A DNA stretch of 64,000 nucleotides from Setaria digitata (Eukaryota > Nematoda > Chromadorea > Rhabditida > Setariidae). The stretch is taken from the NCBI GenBank assembly GCA_003640385.1, contig RCAB01000138.1, forward strand, positions 62,001-126,000, written 5' to 3'. The translations under genes and the position numbers were made by a program. The notes beneath the pieces were generated by a model. The model saw nothing but the letters and a program-made list of their open reading frames with translations, had not been told where the DNA came from and did no database searches. Shown here one piece after another: positions 45,673-59,584 of the stretch. How positions within the stretch are numbered: the stretch's first letter is position 1; every line of letters starts with the position of its first letter.

Positions 45673-48140
45673 GAAGATAATTGGGAGAAGAAAGAATTCT
45701 TTTTTTCTCTTCTTTTCAAATTTCATCAACACAATTAATCAATTAATTTTTTTCTTTTCACATATATCTATGTATATGGTATACACATGCCACATTAAAT
45801 GTTATTATTAAATGTTTGTTTGCAAATAGACTCAAATCAAGTAATTGTAAATGATTAATTAGTACTTTACGAAATTTACTAATTGTTTCAATGAGGCAAG
45901 AGGAGGAGGCCGAGATGATTTGTACGACAGCATCAAACGGTTTACTTTAATTACCCAAATTCTATGCAACCCCTAAGGTTTCATGATAATAAATAATGAT
46001 ATTAAATCATTGTCTCATATTTTTCGGCATGCTTTTCGTTCTTCCACCGCTTTTAATTATGATGACGATTATTATCATCCATTTTACTTTCATTTTACCC
46101 TTAAATTATGCCAAGGGAATGGGAAGCACAATTATCTAATCCATTCATTCATTCATCTTTAATAATAATAATGCATCACATATGCTTTCATGCATCTCAT
46201 ACTGATAATTATCATTATTTCTTATATAATAAATTTAAAAAAAAAAAAAAAATTAATTGAAAAATTCAAAAATATCACAATTATTTAACAACTTATATTA
46301 GCATCGTTTTTTTCACTGTTTCTCTTATTTTCGGATCGCCACATTTATGTAAGCATAAATATTATTGGAGAAAATTTCAAATAAAAAAGCAGGAGAAATT
46401 TCAAATTAATTTAATAATGATAAAATTGAAAACAGTAGCTGAAAAACTTGTTTAAGAATGGGAGAGAAAATCAATGAATTTTTAAAGATTAAATTTTTAA
46501 AAGAAAATTTACTACTCTTAAAGAATTTTCGGTTCTTTTTAAGATTTTTTTTCTTTGCATAATTAATTATGGCTAATGATCTAATAGTGATAACGGATCA
46601 ATCAGTGCAAGTTTTTTGTCCTTTGCAAAAGTTTTATTTATAGCAGCAAAAATTTACATTTGTTAAATAAAATTGGAAGGTTTTTTTTCCTTGTTTTTTG
46701 AGGAACATGCGTAAATCTAAATGATTTTAATAAATAACTCATATGAGAGAATGTGATGGGCTAGAAATTAACTACTGAAAAAAGCTATCAGTACTGCAAT
46801 TGTTCGGTGATAGTATGGCTGTTAATAATGTTGAAATTTATGCGTTATCTCGTTTTGTTTTTTTTTTTCTTTTTTTTTTTTTTAGTCTCTTTCCAGAAAT
46901 TCTTCTGAATACTTGAAGAATTCTTGTTGTTATCAAAGCAGAATGTATATTTCGAAAAGTTTTTTTTTGTTTTCTTTTTTAGCTTTGCATCTAACGAAAT
47001 ATAACAATAACGTACCTTTTTTTTCTTTTTTTGTTTTATATGATTTCAATTTTAATGCTGCCATGTATGTACGAAGAAATGAAATAATGTTAACGGTTCG
47101 ATTTACTGAATTTGTATATTCCAAGCAATATAACAACAAATTAAATTATTCGTTTTCGTTTTATTCATTTGATTTAATCGGTTAAATGAGAAAAGACGAG
47201 AAAATGAAATGGAATTCATTTTCATTTCTTGCTTTTGCTTGTTGAAAATTTTCTTCGAGACAATAAATAGCATCATCTATGAATGGTGAAGCTTAAGCAA
47301 AGCCATTGATCATCATTTCGTCCTATCGTCCTTCTATGAACCGTCAGCCTTACTTATTTCAATTCTTTTTCATGAAAATTCACTTTTTTCTCGACGTATT
47401 CTCATTTCTTCCAAGCATAATGTTTCATTTTTTTTTTTTTTTAATACATATGCTTACATCATCATCATTTCAAATCATCCAATTTACATAATAAATTCGT
47501 TACATTCAAACCATTTACAATCAATCACCCCCTTTTTCCTGCTTTTTTCCCTTTATTCATTTCCAACATCATAATTGGTTCGAAATTTTTAACTGATTCA
47601 GAAATTTTTTTCCTTTCATAAAGTTAGGGTTGAATTTTATGGAAAGAAGGAAGAGCAGGGGAGAAAAAGAAAAAGAGGGATTGAAAAGATAAGAGAGATT
47701 TTTCGATTTCCATTGCTATTCATTGTAATATTTAAATTTGATTACATCAATTTCAAGAATTCATGTATTTGAAAGTAATCACACCAAGAAAAGCTTACTT
47801 TTTCCTTTCTTTTTTTCTCTCTCTCTCTTTAATCAACCTTCGATAAACTTTCTATTCTTTTACAACTCATTAATCATGTTGAGGTGAGGTATACTAAACT
47901 CTAATGCTCTCAACGAGCGTACTTATAATCAATCTAACTTGGTCCATTCGTTGGGTTAGAAAGCCAAGATAACCCTTCTTCATCTCGACATTATTTATAA
48001 CACGTCATGCTTAAAAGATATCTTTAAAAAAATGATGAATGACTGATTAGAATTTTTAAGAGAGAAAAGGAAACGAAAAGTATAAAATGGAGCAGAATAA
48101 ATTGAATATTGGTCGATATGATAGAATACATAATAAAATA
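45673..48140. other. No gene seen
   Basis: This is A+T-rich. The opposing frames at 46913-47185 overlap on both strands and are T-run artefacts. A purine-rich stretch lies at 47640-47700, and pyrimidine runs near 47800-47830. Confidence 0.45.
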
Positions 48141-48540
48141 ATGTGATGTAGAATTAGATAAAATAATATTAATTAAACATTGAAGTGGAATAGAAATAAA
48201 TGAAAGAAAATGAAATTATCAGTGTAAGAGAAGTAAGGGAAGGAAAATAAAATTAAATTTAAATAAAAACTAAAACTGAATAATTGAAGAACTCTTTGAG
48301 TAGAATGGACCATAAAGAAAAGTATAAATAAGTAGGGAGAAAGGGAGGAAAGTAAGGTAAGAGAGAAGAAAAAAAGAGAACGAGAAGAACAGACAGAAGA
48401 GGTAAGAGAAGTTAATTTTCGTTTATTAATGCTCATTAAGAAAAAATATAAATACTATTAAATGGATGTGATTGAAAATGCTGTTAATATATTAGTTTTT
48501 CATAAAAAAAAAAAAAAAAAAAGGCAAAATTATTAAGTGG

Positions 48541-48612
48541 AAGAGAGGAGGGCGAACAGGGAGAGGGAGAGGGAGAGGGAGAGAGAGGGAGAGAGAGAGA
48601 GAGAGAGAGAGG
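48541..48612 (+). repeat. GA/GGGAGA homopurine microsatellite
   Basis: GAGGGCGAACAGGGAGAGGG leads into GGGAGA and then pure GA repeats for about 70 bp. It lies at the end of a purine-skewed plus-strand region (about 48180-48420). Confidence 0.9.
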
Positions 48613-48844
48613 GATATTTGATTTGAAATGAAGTGATGCAAAAAAAAAGACAAAAGGGGTGGACAAAAGATGACGGACGATTAGGAGGAAATGAGATCTC
48701 AGCTTGCCTTTGATGAATAATCATTAATCGGCGCGTGATTGAGTCGATTACAGATGCAAAAAGCATTTAGCTTATTAGCTCTTATTAAACCACTTATGTA
48801 CTTGCACGTAAACAGACATAGACATGCACGCACACAGCACAAGC

Positions 48845-49143
48845 GCACGTACACACAGAAACAAAGGGGCACGCATACATGCGGAAATGCACGTACACAC
48901 AGAAACAAAGTGGCACGTATACATGCGGAAATACACGTACACACAGAAACAAAGTGGCACGTATACATGCGGAAATGCACGTACGCACAGAAACAAAGTG
49001 GCACGCATACATGCGGAAATGCACGTACACACAGGAACAAAGGGGCACGCATGCGGAAATGCACGTACACACAGGAACAAAGGGCACGCATGCGGAAATG
49101 CACGTACACACAGGAACAAAGGGGCAGGCATGCATGTAGAAAC
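48845..49143 (+). repeat. 44-bp minisatellite, seven copies with shortening units
   Basis: Units start at 48845, 48889, 48933, 48977, 49021, 49061 and 49100, giving lengths 44, 44, 44, 44, 40, 39 and about 44. Each begins GCACGTACACACAG (ACACGT in the third, GTACGCACAG in the fourth), continues AACAAAG, and ends CATGCGGAAAT. Units five and six lack four bases (ATAC) and the sixth one more G. Several overlapping frames on both strands are open across it purely because of the repeat. Confidence 0.92.
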
Positions 49144-49345
49144 ATGTAGACACGTGTACACATTTGCGTAAAACGAATGCGCGTAAGCTGCATATATGCA
49201 CATGTACACAACTGATTTGCACGTACACACATATAGGCACATATTCAGACGTGAGCAACATTTAAACATATATACACGTACGCTTCGCATAGACACACAT
49301 ATTCACGTATATGATGGACATATAAATGAACACACATGTATGATA
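49144..49345 (+). repeat. CACGTA/ACACATGT-rich alternating purine-pyrimidine flank
   Basis: Beyond the array, motifs such as CACGTGTACACAT, GCACGTACACACAT, ATATACACGTACG and ACACACATGTATG continue irregularly. The same character is seen just before it (48800-48844). This looks like the degenerate shoulder of the minisatellite. Confidence 0.6.
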
Positions 49346-52300
49346 ATAGACATGACGGGTTGCTAATAATAATTGCGATCAATTGATGATATCACTTTCA
49401 TTTTCCATTTGTAAAGCAGTTTTATCAAAAATAATTTTAAATTTCTTCTATAATTTGTTACGGACAAACTTACGATAAATCTTTCCTGAGTAAAGATAAC
49501 TGGAAAAATTATGTATACTCTGTATATATGTACTGTGGCATAAGTTTCTGTCTAATTAGTAATTAATAATTATACCATTAATGTATCATAATTTCGCTCT
49601 CTTCAACAAATATAACACATTTATGAAAAGTATCACAGTAATATATGCTATTTTTATCGCATCATTCCGCACAAATGACTTATGAATTATAAATTATCCC
49701 ATCTGACCTTTTAATTTCTTGTTCACCTTTTTATGATCGTTTCGGTATGAAATTAAACTATTCATGCATTCATTTCGTTCAGTTTTAAAGTAAATTTATA
49801 AGTCCTTATAGCAAAAATCAGTTTCATACGGTAAATAATGCAAATAATTCGCGTATTTAATTAATTCATTTTCTTTCGTTTCGCATTTTTTTTTTTTTTT
49901 TTAAATAAATTTTCGTGACATTCTGTTGGTAATAATAAATTAATGATGATCGTATAGTATGAAATAATAACAGTACTGATAGCCTTATTTTTTGTCTTTT
50001 TAATGGCATTTATAAATAAACTTTATACATTACATTTGATCAACTCCTACTGATTTTGCTCATTAAACTTTTTCTATTATCAATGTCAATAAGGCGATCA
50101 AAAAAGGCACAAAATTGTCATCCGAGAGTTCCTGTATAGAAATTACTTTTTAACTGACTTTTCCTCGCTTGAAAATAAGAGACATAAAATGTGCTTAAAA
50201 TCGATTTAATTTTAAGCATGAATATTATTTTCATAGATTAAATAAATATTTCTTCATAAATTACAAACCCAACTTAAATAAATGACATTTTTTTCTTTTT
50301 GAGTTCCTGAATTATTTAATTTCTCTTAATACTAATTTTTGATTATCAATTCTAACTATTTTCAAATTTTTTCTTTTTTTTTCTAAAACAGCTCTTTTAA
50401 AGGCATTTGATATCAGCCTAAAATTTTTAGCGTTACCATAAATGACATCTTTTTTTCAAGAAATTTTAATTAATTTATATTTGTACTTAATCATGACGCA
50501 TGAAAACGAACGTTCAAAAAGCTTCTTAAGCTTTAAAGTATCCAGGAAATAAATGAAAGATATTTAACGCTAATTTTATGCAATAAAACTATCCACTTTT
50601 TTGCCGCTTTTTCTTCCAAATTATTGTATTTTTAATTAATTTACCATTGATAAAGTTCAAAATCAGAAATATCATAAAGGTTATCAATTAATAAAACTAT
50701 CACGAATGATATTATTTCAAGGTTAATGCGACGAAATTTATGTGAGCACTTCATGTTGCAAATTATTCGCTCTTTCATTGTTTAAAAAAAAAATAAATAA
50801 ATATATTATGAAATTTAAGATTGCAAATTTCAAAAGCATAGCAAAATACAGCTGCCTAATTTTGCTCTGATAAGATTAGTCTGTGAGTGTACAAAAAAAA
50901 TTTTTTTGATTACTGTCGCCTGAAAATAATTTTTTCACTTTTTTCAATCCTTTTTTTGATATGCTGATATTGTATAATGCAAAGCAAGCATGTCAAAATT
51001 AATTTTTTTCATTCTTTTCTGTTCTTTTTTTTTTCGAAAAAAAATATTGCTGTATAAAGGCAATGTAATTTTTGCTTTTCTTTTATTAAATTTATTATTT
51101 TGCTTCAAATATAACATTTGGTGTATTTATGGAACTAAGACTTGTTAGTTTGCATTTTTACTGAACCAATCTGTCAAACGTATACTTTTATTACATCAAT
51201 AGGATCATATTTGCTATTACAGTTTTTTTTCTTGTTTTCTTTTTCAGTTTTCAAAATTTCTATAAAGTTTGAAATTATCCAATTCTCTCCTTCTTCCCCT
51301 TTTTTTCTGCTTGTGAAAGTTTAAATTAAGTTTAGCAAAATGCAATCTTGAATTCCAAAATTGTTATCACAAGCTTCGGTTGCAATTTTTCCCTTTTTTT
51401 TTTCTATCGTCATCACAAATACAATTTGATAATTTTTATGACAATATTTCTCTTAAACCATTTTTAAAATCTGCAATTATTATTGTAATTTTTAGCATAT
51501 TAGAGATTAATTAATACATTTACATGCACTGCCTCTTTTAGTAAATTTCAATGAAATTTTAGGAAAAAAAATCGCTATTTTATGAACTAATACCTTAGAG
51601 TGAATGAACACTAATTTAATAATGTTTTCAAAAGCCTTCTTTTTAATGACATCTTTTTTTTTTCTCAAATTTTTCCGTGAAAAAAATAGAAACATTTTCA
51701 AATTAATATTATCATAAAATTTTTTTGTAACTAAAGAAAAACAATTATGAACGCTTTTTGCTTCAGTTCCTTTTCTTCCAAGTTTTCTTAATTTTTTTTT
51801 TGGTTTAATTAGTGTTAAAAACATCACACTTGCTTTTTTTTATTTAAATAAGTATATTTTTCGTTTGAAAGATTTAAATGTTTTATAAATGCAATTGTTT
51901 TATTTTGATTCCTAATTTTAGTCGAAATATTTCGATAAAAAAAAAAAAAAAAAAAACGCTACGGATGAATTAAAACATTTTGGCTTAAAAGATTTTAAGG
52001 TATTAAAATTTGATTTGTCGATTATTGAAGGGAATTATTGATGAATTCATTATCGCAACATCGTTAATGCATTCATTTCTTGATTGTTTTGTTTCCAACT
52101 TCAAATTGAAATTTTGGCGGAAGAAAATTTAAATAAAAGAAAAAAGTTCACGAAATTTGTAAAGAATACTTTCGAGGAATGAAAACTATTGCGTTGTATT
52201 CACTCCTTATATGTGTTAATGTAATGAACGACTAATTAGCATGATTAATTAAGATATTATCGAAACAATAAATAAAAACTTTACCAATTTTAGTGAAGTA

Positions 52301-52742
52301 TTTACTAAATAACTGTTAGCCGTTTATTAGCTGTTAATTATTTAAATCGTTTATTTTGATCGTCATTTAATGCAAGCTGTTGATAAAATCGTTTTTTTTT
52401 TTTTTTTTTGTAAGAGCAATTCATCAAAAAATGGCAAAACTTTTCAATATTTGACTGTTTTGAGCTAAAATTTTGAAGCCTTTTAATATTTTAGCTGTAA
52501 TCTGAAACAACAAGTAAAATGAAGCAAAGAAAGAAAATAAGCCAAAGGAAGAAATAATATTAGCCTAGACTGGTTGAAGAAAGGAATGGAAACAAGGCCA
52601 ATTGACGATGTTTGATGAGTTTATTTGATTTGATATCAAATTTAAAATGGATTCAAAGAACAATCTCATTTTATTGATTACCTCCAATTTGGCCAATTTA
52701 TATTTAATTTTTTTATCTCATCCATTCTAAACTGATGAAATC

Positions 52743-52778
<36 letters not shown>

Positions 52779-53837
52779 TTAGCTATGTGTGAGATTAGTA
52801 ATTACACATCAATTGACATGATTTTTCTTTTCTCGTTTCGTTAAATTTATATTAATTCCAATAAATAATTTCACTTTCATTCATCTCTTTTATCTTTTCT
52901 GCTTGGCCATTGTCTTTTTTCCCCATTCCTTTCTTTCCTAATTTTTTGTCTTTAATAAAATTTTTCAGTTATTTTTGTTATTTATTTAAGTTAGAGCAAA
53001 ACAATATTTGATTTGTTATACTTATTAGTCTCAACTAATCAGGATACATTTATTTCAACTTAAGTTATTAAAATTATTCCGAACCGTATGAATAAAATAT
53101 ATCTTTTTCAACCTGTTAAACATGATAGCTCAAATTTATTTACATTTATCACACATTGGGAATGTCGTGTGTTCAGATAAAGCTGAAATTCATAAATTAT
53201 TTATCTTTTATTTAAGCATTAAATGATAATTTTAATTTTCAAATATCTTATAAACTATTCATCGGGCTATTAAATTAACCAATAAATAGTGCCTTTAGAT
53301 ATTTCATACATATAAACTAATATAAGCTATCACAGTATAGACCATTTTCACAAAAAATATTTCTTTCTTACTCGATTTTCTAATATTCGCAATTTCTGCA
53401 CTTATAATCTTTTTGTTAACAAAATTATTTTTAAAAATAAAACACATAAAAGTGAAAAAAAAAAGCAAAACAATGATAATAATAATTGAAAATAAAAATT
53501 TGGTAATAATAATATCATTAAATTAAAAAAAAAAACATTATGATTTTAATTATAGCTGAAATTAATGATAAATAGCCACAATGAAGTTATATTTCACTGC
53601 AACAACAATAATATTTTTTAATAACCGGGATACATGTTGATAATAAGGATTAATAAAAGAATATAAAATTGCTATACGTATTATTCATCATTTGTATGAC
53701 GAAACGAATATTTCATCCTGTTTGTATCAAAATTTAATCATATCAAATACGTCACTTATTAAATGTAATGTTAATAACGTTTCAGGTTTAAATTCTAATA
53801 ATTAATAAATTAATTACTTCCTATTATTTATAATTTA
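49346..53837. other. No gene seen
   Basis: This is A+T-rich with poly-A/T runs, the longest being A27 at 52747-52773. The frame at 51507-51827 (minus) is Lys/Phe-rich low-complexity sequence and is not supported. Confidence 0.45.
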
Positions 53838-54293
53838 ATGAAAAACCTAAAATTACTAACGTCAATCAAAAATACCAATATATGGAATTGTTATTTACTG
53901 ATTAATTCTTTCATTGAACAAAATAATACGAAGATTATTTACAACCTGCTAAGAAGATATATTATGACAAGAAAATTGATAGCCAAACAAAATCTTCCTC
54001 CCGCAATTCATTTGTTTTGTCTTACATATATATTATCATCTTTACAATATTCAATTCAATATATTGATATTATCAAAAAAATAAACAAATTTCCATTAGA
54101 AACTTTTCATGAATCAATTATGTACAATCATTTTTCTTTCTGTGGCATTTTTAAAAATTTCACAGTTTTCTTTTTTTTTTTTTTTTTTTTTTTAATGTCA
54201 TTTTTTCCTTCTTTTAATAAAAACAAAGAGAATTTTATAAATGTAAACTTCATTATTGTGTATACAATATTGATTTGGAGTAACCAATTATAA
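53838..54293 (+). CDS. Unrecognised 151-codon open frame
   Basis: This is the longest frame in the window that is not a tandem repeat. It opens with MKNLKLLTSIKNTNIWNCY and includes NLPPAIHLFCLTYILSSLQY. It then crosses a poly-T run giving nine or so Phe residues before a further open stretch. The product is hydrophobic and rich in Ile, Asn, Lys and Phe, as expected of chance A+T-rich sequence. No signal peptide, known motif or splice partner is seen. It is kept only because its length is unusual for this composition. Confidence 0.12.
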   Translation: MKNLKLLTSIKNTNIWNCYLLINSFIEQNNTKIIYNLLRRYIMTRKLIAKQNLPPAIHLFCLTYILSSLQYSIQYIDIIKKINKFPLETFHESIMYNHFSFCGIFKNFTVFFFFFFFFLMSFFPSFNKNKENFINVNFIIVYTILIWSNQL

Positions 54294-57200
54294 TGTCATA
54301 AATATTTGCACGCAAATAAAAATGTGAACTTTTCATTTCAATTAAAATTTAAAAATAAATATCATATTTGACTGATCAAATTAGGAATGAATTCAATGAG
54401 TAAAATTAAAATAAAATAGAGCAAAAGGTACAATAAAGTTTGCTAGGTTGAGGGATAATTATCAGCCTATTTGCTACTTCTTTCTTTTTTTTTCCTTATA
54501 CTGAAATATGATTTTATTTAACTAATTTCGATACAATTTCTAAAATTGGCAATGATTTTTTTTTTTTTTTGCTGAAATTTTACTGCTACACAATTTGTCA
54601 GTCCAATTAAATTTTGTATAAACGTTTTTGCCATTTATGTGGCAATTATAATATCAGTGAAACGAGGCTCTATTAGTGTCGTTCATCATATTCGAGAGGA
54701 AAAAAGATGATAATTGAAAAAAAAAAAAGAAAAAATTCCTCTAATTAAGTTTATTAAGTTTATTGCTATGAATAGGGCTGATGATTGAATGGTTTTAACG
54801 AATTGCTTGTTGACATCAACGCTTTTATCATATATTTATCATTTTAAAGGGCAATCTATTTATATATCAAAAAGTTGTTTAAACAAAAGTCAAAAAAAAA
54901 AAATGACAAAAAGCTAGTAAACTAGATGGTAAATTGATAAAGAATGGCATTATCAGAAAAATGAATTATATGATGCATTATCGTTACTAAATAATTATTA
55001 TATTTTATACTTACAAGCATTACGGTAGTCCAAGTTTGCCATCTTCATATTCTAGTTATTACGATTTTCAGCATAATTATTGCTACTACTTTTCTATCAT
55101 TTGTATTATTACAGCCTATTGTAGTTGTTATCATTATTGCCCTTTGTTTTATCACTATTTCTAATAGTTATAATTAGTCATAATAACATTACAATCAATA
55201 ATGATTTTCTTATTATTACTCTTATTACCATTCGTATTATTACTGCTACCATTAACATTATTATTTTGCTGTTATTTCTCAGTACTGTCAATATTTTGTG
55301 ATTAATTTTACTAATTTACCACTATTATTACTCTCTTTACCATTACCAATCTATTCATTGCTGCTTTTTTTTCTTTTTTTTTCAACAATATCATTTTAGT
55401 TATAAACATAATGTTTATATTATTTTTACAATTTCGTAATATAAATCCATTTGGTGAAAGATGAAGAAGCAAATGGAACATGAATAGTTATAATATATAT
55501 ATGTTTAAAAAAAAAAAAAATCATTCATTTATCTCATATTTGCTTGAAAGATATAGCGTTTGTTGAGGCTATAAATCAAATAATACTTTTTTTTTCTTTT
55601 TTTTTTTTTAAAAAAAGGAAAAAAAATAAAATAAAATAAAATAATAATAATATTTTAATGGATCTTTGGATGATTCCTTCCACAACATATATTCATTGCT
55701 TCCATATGCGCCATTTGATTTAATGCTTGTTATCATCCAACCTTAATCTCATACTAATAATTCCTTCCTTCTTTCATTTCGCCATTCAAGAACACCTACA
55801 TAGCAAGTAATTTTTCTAATGGCTTACAAAGAAAAAGAAGAAAAAAAAAAAAAGAAAGAAAATTAAAATAAGTAAATAAATAAATGGAAGTTAATTTTTT
55901 CCTATTTTTTTTTTTTTTTAACAGACAGTTTCAACTAAATTATTTTAATTATATATTTTTCGCTTTTTTTTTTCTTTCATCCTTATTTTTAAGATGATTT
56001 TTCTTTTTTTTTTTTTTCTCCATTCATTTGTCAACATAAATGGCTTAATCAAAATTTAGACTGACAAATTATGCAATATTTTTTGAAGTTTTATTTTCAA
56101 TAACATTTTTTTTTTTCGTTTTTCTTGAAAGTTTATGATTGTTATATATAAAGTATAGGAGCAATTGAGGAGGCAAATATTGTATCATAAATTTTACTTT
56201 TAAAATTTTAAAATTTATGGAAGTGGATTTTTCGTACAAAATAATGTGATATTATTTTGTGAATCCTATACTTTGATAGAATTCTGTTACAGATAAACAT
56301 ATCTAAGTTAATATTTTGCTTGCCAATTAAAATGCATGAAGTTTAATTATATTTATCATGCAGTAATAGAAAGGAGTCAATTAATAATAATTCTAAGTTT
56401 TTTGTTTTTTGTTTTTTTTAGAAAATATAATTTTTTGAAAATTTGTAATGAATCTTTTTTAACCAAGACAGAACTAATGCATAGAGAATTATAAATGTTA
56501 ATTTTTTTTCTTCTTGATTAGTGATCCACTCCTGTTCCTGTAATAATTTTTTAAATGATTTTTCCATAAAAGTCTTTTTTTTTTTTTAATTTTGTTTTTT
56601 TATTAGTTAGTTTATGAAATTTCTAAATCCACTATTTGTCGGTTTCACTTTTATTAATTAGAAAATGGATGAGAGAGGGTTGTTGTGAAATTAATAAAAA
56701 TGTGGTGAGTGTTTTTTTTTTTTTAATTACAATTATAATGGAGTATTGTTGATGTTACTAGGAAAATTTAATTTTTTAATTTTGAATTTTTAAAGAAAAA
56801 GAATAATAAAATGAGACTTCAAACATGAGCTTATATATATATTAATTCATATAATGTATGCTTTAGGATAATTTCAATTTTTTTTTTTTTATCTGAAATT
56901 CCAAAAATGGTTCGCTATTATAACTTCAGTTTTAGTATCTTTCAATCAAGTGCTCTGAAATAACATAATTAAACCATTTTTCACAGTTTATTCATGAAAT
57001 TTCTCGTGCGTTGACAAAATTAGCTTTTTTAATTTTTATTTCAAATTTTTTTCACCTTATTATTTTTAATTGTTACTTTTTAACATAATTAAACCTGTCC
57101 AAAAACGCATTATCCAAATTGCAAATGTGCAAAAGTTGTTTGATTAATTTAATTAGTTAATTTGATAATTGCAGTTTCTTATAGCCAATTCATCCATGTT

Positions 57201-57343
57201 GTAATAATTGATTCGATGGAACAGTTTAAAAGATTTCTTGTACTTTTTTCCAACTTTTTTTTTCTTTTTTGTCATCATTTGCATAGTAATCAGTTTGATA
57301 TTGAAATTAAAATTTACAAAATGTTTATCTATGCAAAATGTAG
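54294..57343. other. No gene seen; degenerate TTA trinucleotide region inside
   Basis: Between about 55050 and 55345 the sequence cycles through TATTATTAC, TTATTACCATT and ATTATTGCT. T-rich runs are dense from 55900 to 56900. Confidence 0.45.
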
Positions 57344-57479
57344 GATTCAGAAGCTTATTCCAGAATCTGAGCGTCCAATAACGCGCATTTTCAAAATGAT
57401 AGAAATTTTTATCAATATTTCATGCTTCGTTTACCTATTTATTTTTAAATCCAACCGGTCTTTTAGATTTATTTATTGA
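57344..57479 (+). other. Open frame after an acceptor-like TAG, function unknown
   Basis: Following CAAAATGTAG, one frame reads IQKLIPESERPITRIFKMIE, then a hydrophobic segment and stop TGA at 57477. The first part is charged and more protein-like than surrounding frames; the acceptor lacks a pyrimidine tract. Confidence 0.12.
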
Positions 57480-59553
57480 AGCTTTTTTGAGTTTTCTGTA
57501 AGATCAAAGTCTTTTATTACATACTGAACTGAAAAGGAAAATTTTTAAGAAAAACTGGATTCGAGAAAGAAAAGAAAAAACAAATTTCAATTTAGGCATT
57601 TTTCTCCCCCTACAACTCCTTGGATCAAACGCTTCAGTGGCCAATTTTAAATTTATAATTGTCGAAGAATTATAAGGGACTAAAATTTTCGCGTAATTAT
57701 GGTACAAATTTGTTAACATTCATGTAAATCTGTTCAAATTAAACTAAAAATGGGTGTGTTGAAAAATTGGAAAATTGTTGCCATTCCGAAATGCAAATTG
57801 AAACTAAGAAATTATTAAATTATTGGTGTAAAATAATTGAATCTAAAATTTAATCATTCTCGATCATTATTTGAAATGGCTTAAAATGAATTTTGAATCT
57901 AATTATTCGAATTACGTCGCTTAAATTTAATTAAAACTTCCAGTTTACACGATGGAAATTATCGTCCTCATTAATGCAGGTCCATTTAATTCAGTTGAAA
58001 TATTTCATTAATTGGCTTCAGAATTTGTTAATGTTGTATCATTGCTAAGATACTCAATTAACAGTGAATCATTATTATCATTATATTTTTTTCCTTTTTG
58101 TTTATTTATTTTCTTCCACCATAAACACTATCAATAATTCAGATAAATAAAGTTCCAAACAGCATGAAAAGGGGAAAAAAGAGCAAGAATTAAATCAAAT
58201 CTTTTTTTTTTTCCTAAAAAGTGCATTTTCAATATGTTTTCTTTTCCTTTTTACAATAATTCACAAATGTTGTCAATTAATTTTGCCTTTTTCACCGTAA
58301 AATTTGAAAATCAAATCACAAAATTTTCATCTATACACTGATATATAATCATTCTTGGCTGATAAATTGTTAGAGTAAAAATTGTTTGACAAATCTGAGG
58401 TAATCTGTTTTGGATCTATTTAGGGTGGGCCAAATATGACAGACAGAGTTGTCACCTAAAATTTGCTACGCCTCAATGAAGCTAAATATTTGAAGCATTT
58501 AGAAGTATAATTAGTTGTCGTTCATCAGTGACAAGCCTTATTGCTAAGCTAATCCATGCACATTTTATAGCATTATCAAACTTAAATTTAAAATCTTTTC
58601 CTTTCTCATTCTTCTCTCTCTTCCTCTCTCTCTCTCTTTTTCTCTCTATGTGTTTAAAATTTAATTTTACAAAATACACAACTGCTGCTTATTAATTTTT
58701 TGACATCTAGCATTACAATAAATTGGCAATGGATCAATTTAATTTTAAATTTTATATTCGATCTAAAACAGCATGAAATTACTTTTTTCCATTTAATTAA
58801 TTTGGAAAAATTTTTTTCGCAAGAATATTTTTGATTCTTTCAACTTAATTTTATTTTGGTTCATTAACAGGATAGAAGAAATAATAAATAAGTAATGTTA
58901 AATGTACCTTCAACTGGTTTTATAAGTCAGGCAGAAGAAACTGAATTGTTTTTTTTTTTTTTTTTAATTTGTTTCATGTCGTGCTTTTTAGACAATAAGC
59001 AATTCATTGTGTACTAGAAAATTACAAATTATTAAGTTTGAGATTTTCTTAATGCATTATTATATTAAAATCTTTTTTGATCAATGTTAATTTGCAGGTA
59101 TTTTTGCCTTTCTTTTTGCAATTAAAAGGGAGTAATTTTAAACATTTTTTTATAATGCAAGTTTAAATGATACACAAAATTTTGAATAATATTTTTCAAA
59201 TAATTGCGATCCATTTGGGTAAACTTTTCAATTTTTTTGCATTAATGAAGTAAAAATAAATTTCAATTATTAATTAATCAGCAATAATTGCTGATTCATC
59301 TAACGACAAGTTTAAATTAAAAAAGAAAAAAAAAACGAAAAATTTCGACAAAATTTACTCCAAATGACAGGATGACATTGAACACATTTATTAACTTCAA
59401 GCCCAGTTGGAATGACACTGGAAAAAGGAAAACCAGTCTTCCTTTTATTTGCTCAATGATTTTGAATCCAAGTTAAAGTGCAGTTAAGCGCATTACCTGT
59501 TCATATTTTGGCCAAATCTCTTGTCTGCTTAATTACAAGTGTAAATTTTCCAT

Positions 59554-59584
<31 letters not shown>

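Noticed and set aside
45946..45958. TTTAATTACCCAA, identical to 13 bases inside the nematode SL1 spliced leader
   Set aside because: The bases on either side do not continue the SL1 sequence (ATTCTATG instead of GTTTGAG). There is no donor GT or Sm-site downstream, so it is most likely a chance match.
48699..49296. Five overlapping frames of 86-177 codons on both strands
   Set aside because: All arise from the 44-bp minisatellite and its flanks, which contain few stops in any frame. Cys/Arg/His-rich peptides of this kind are repeat artefacts.
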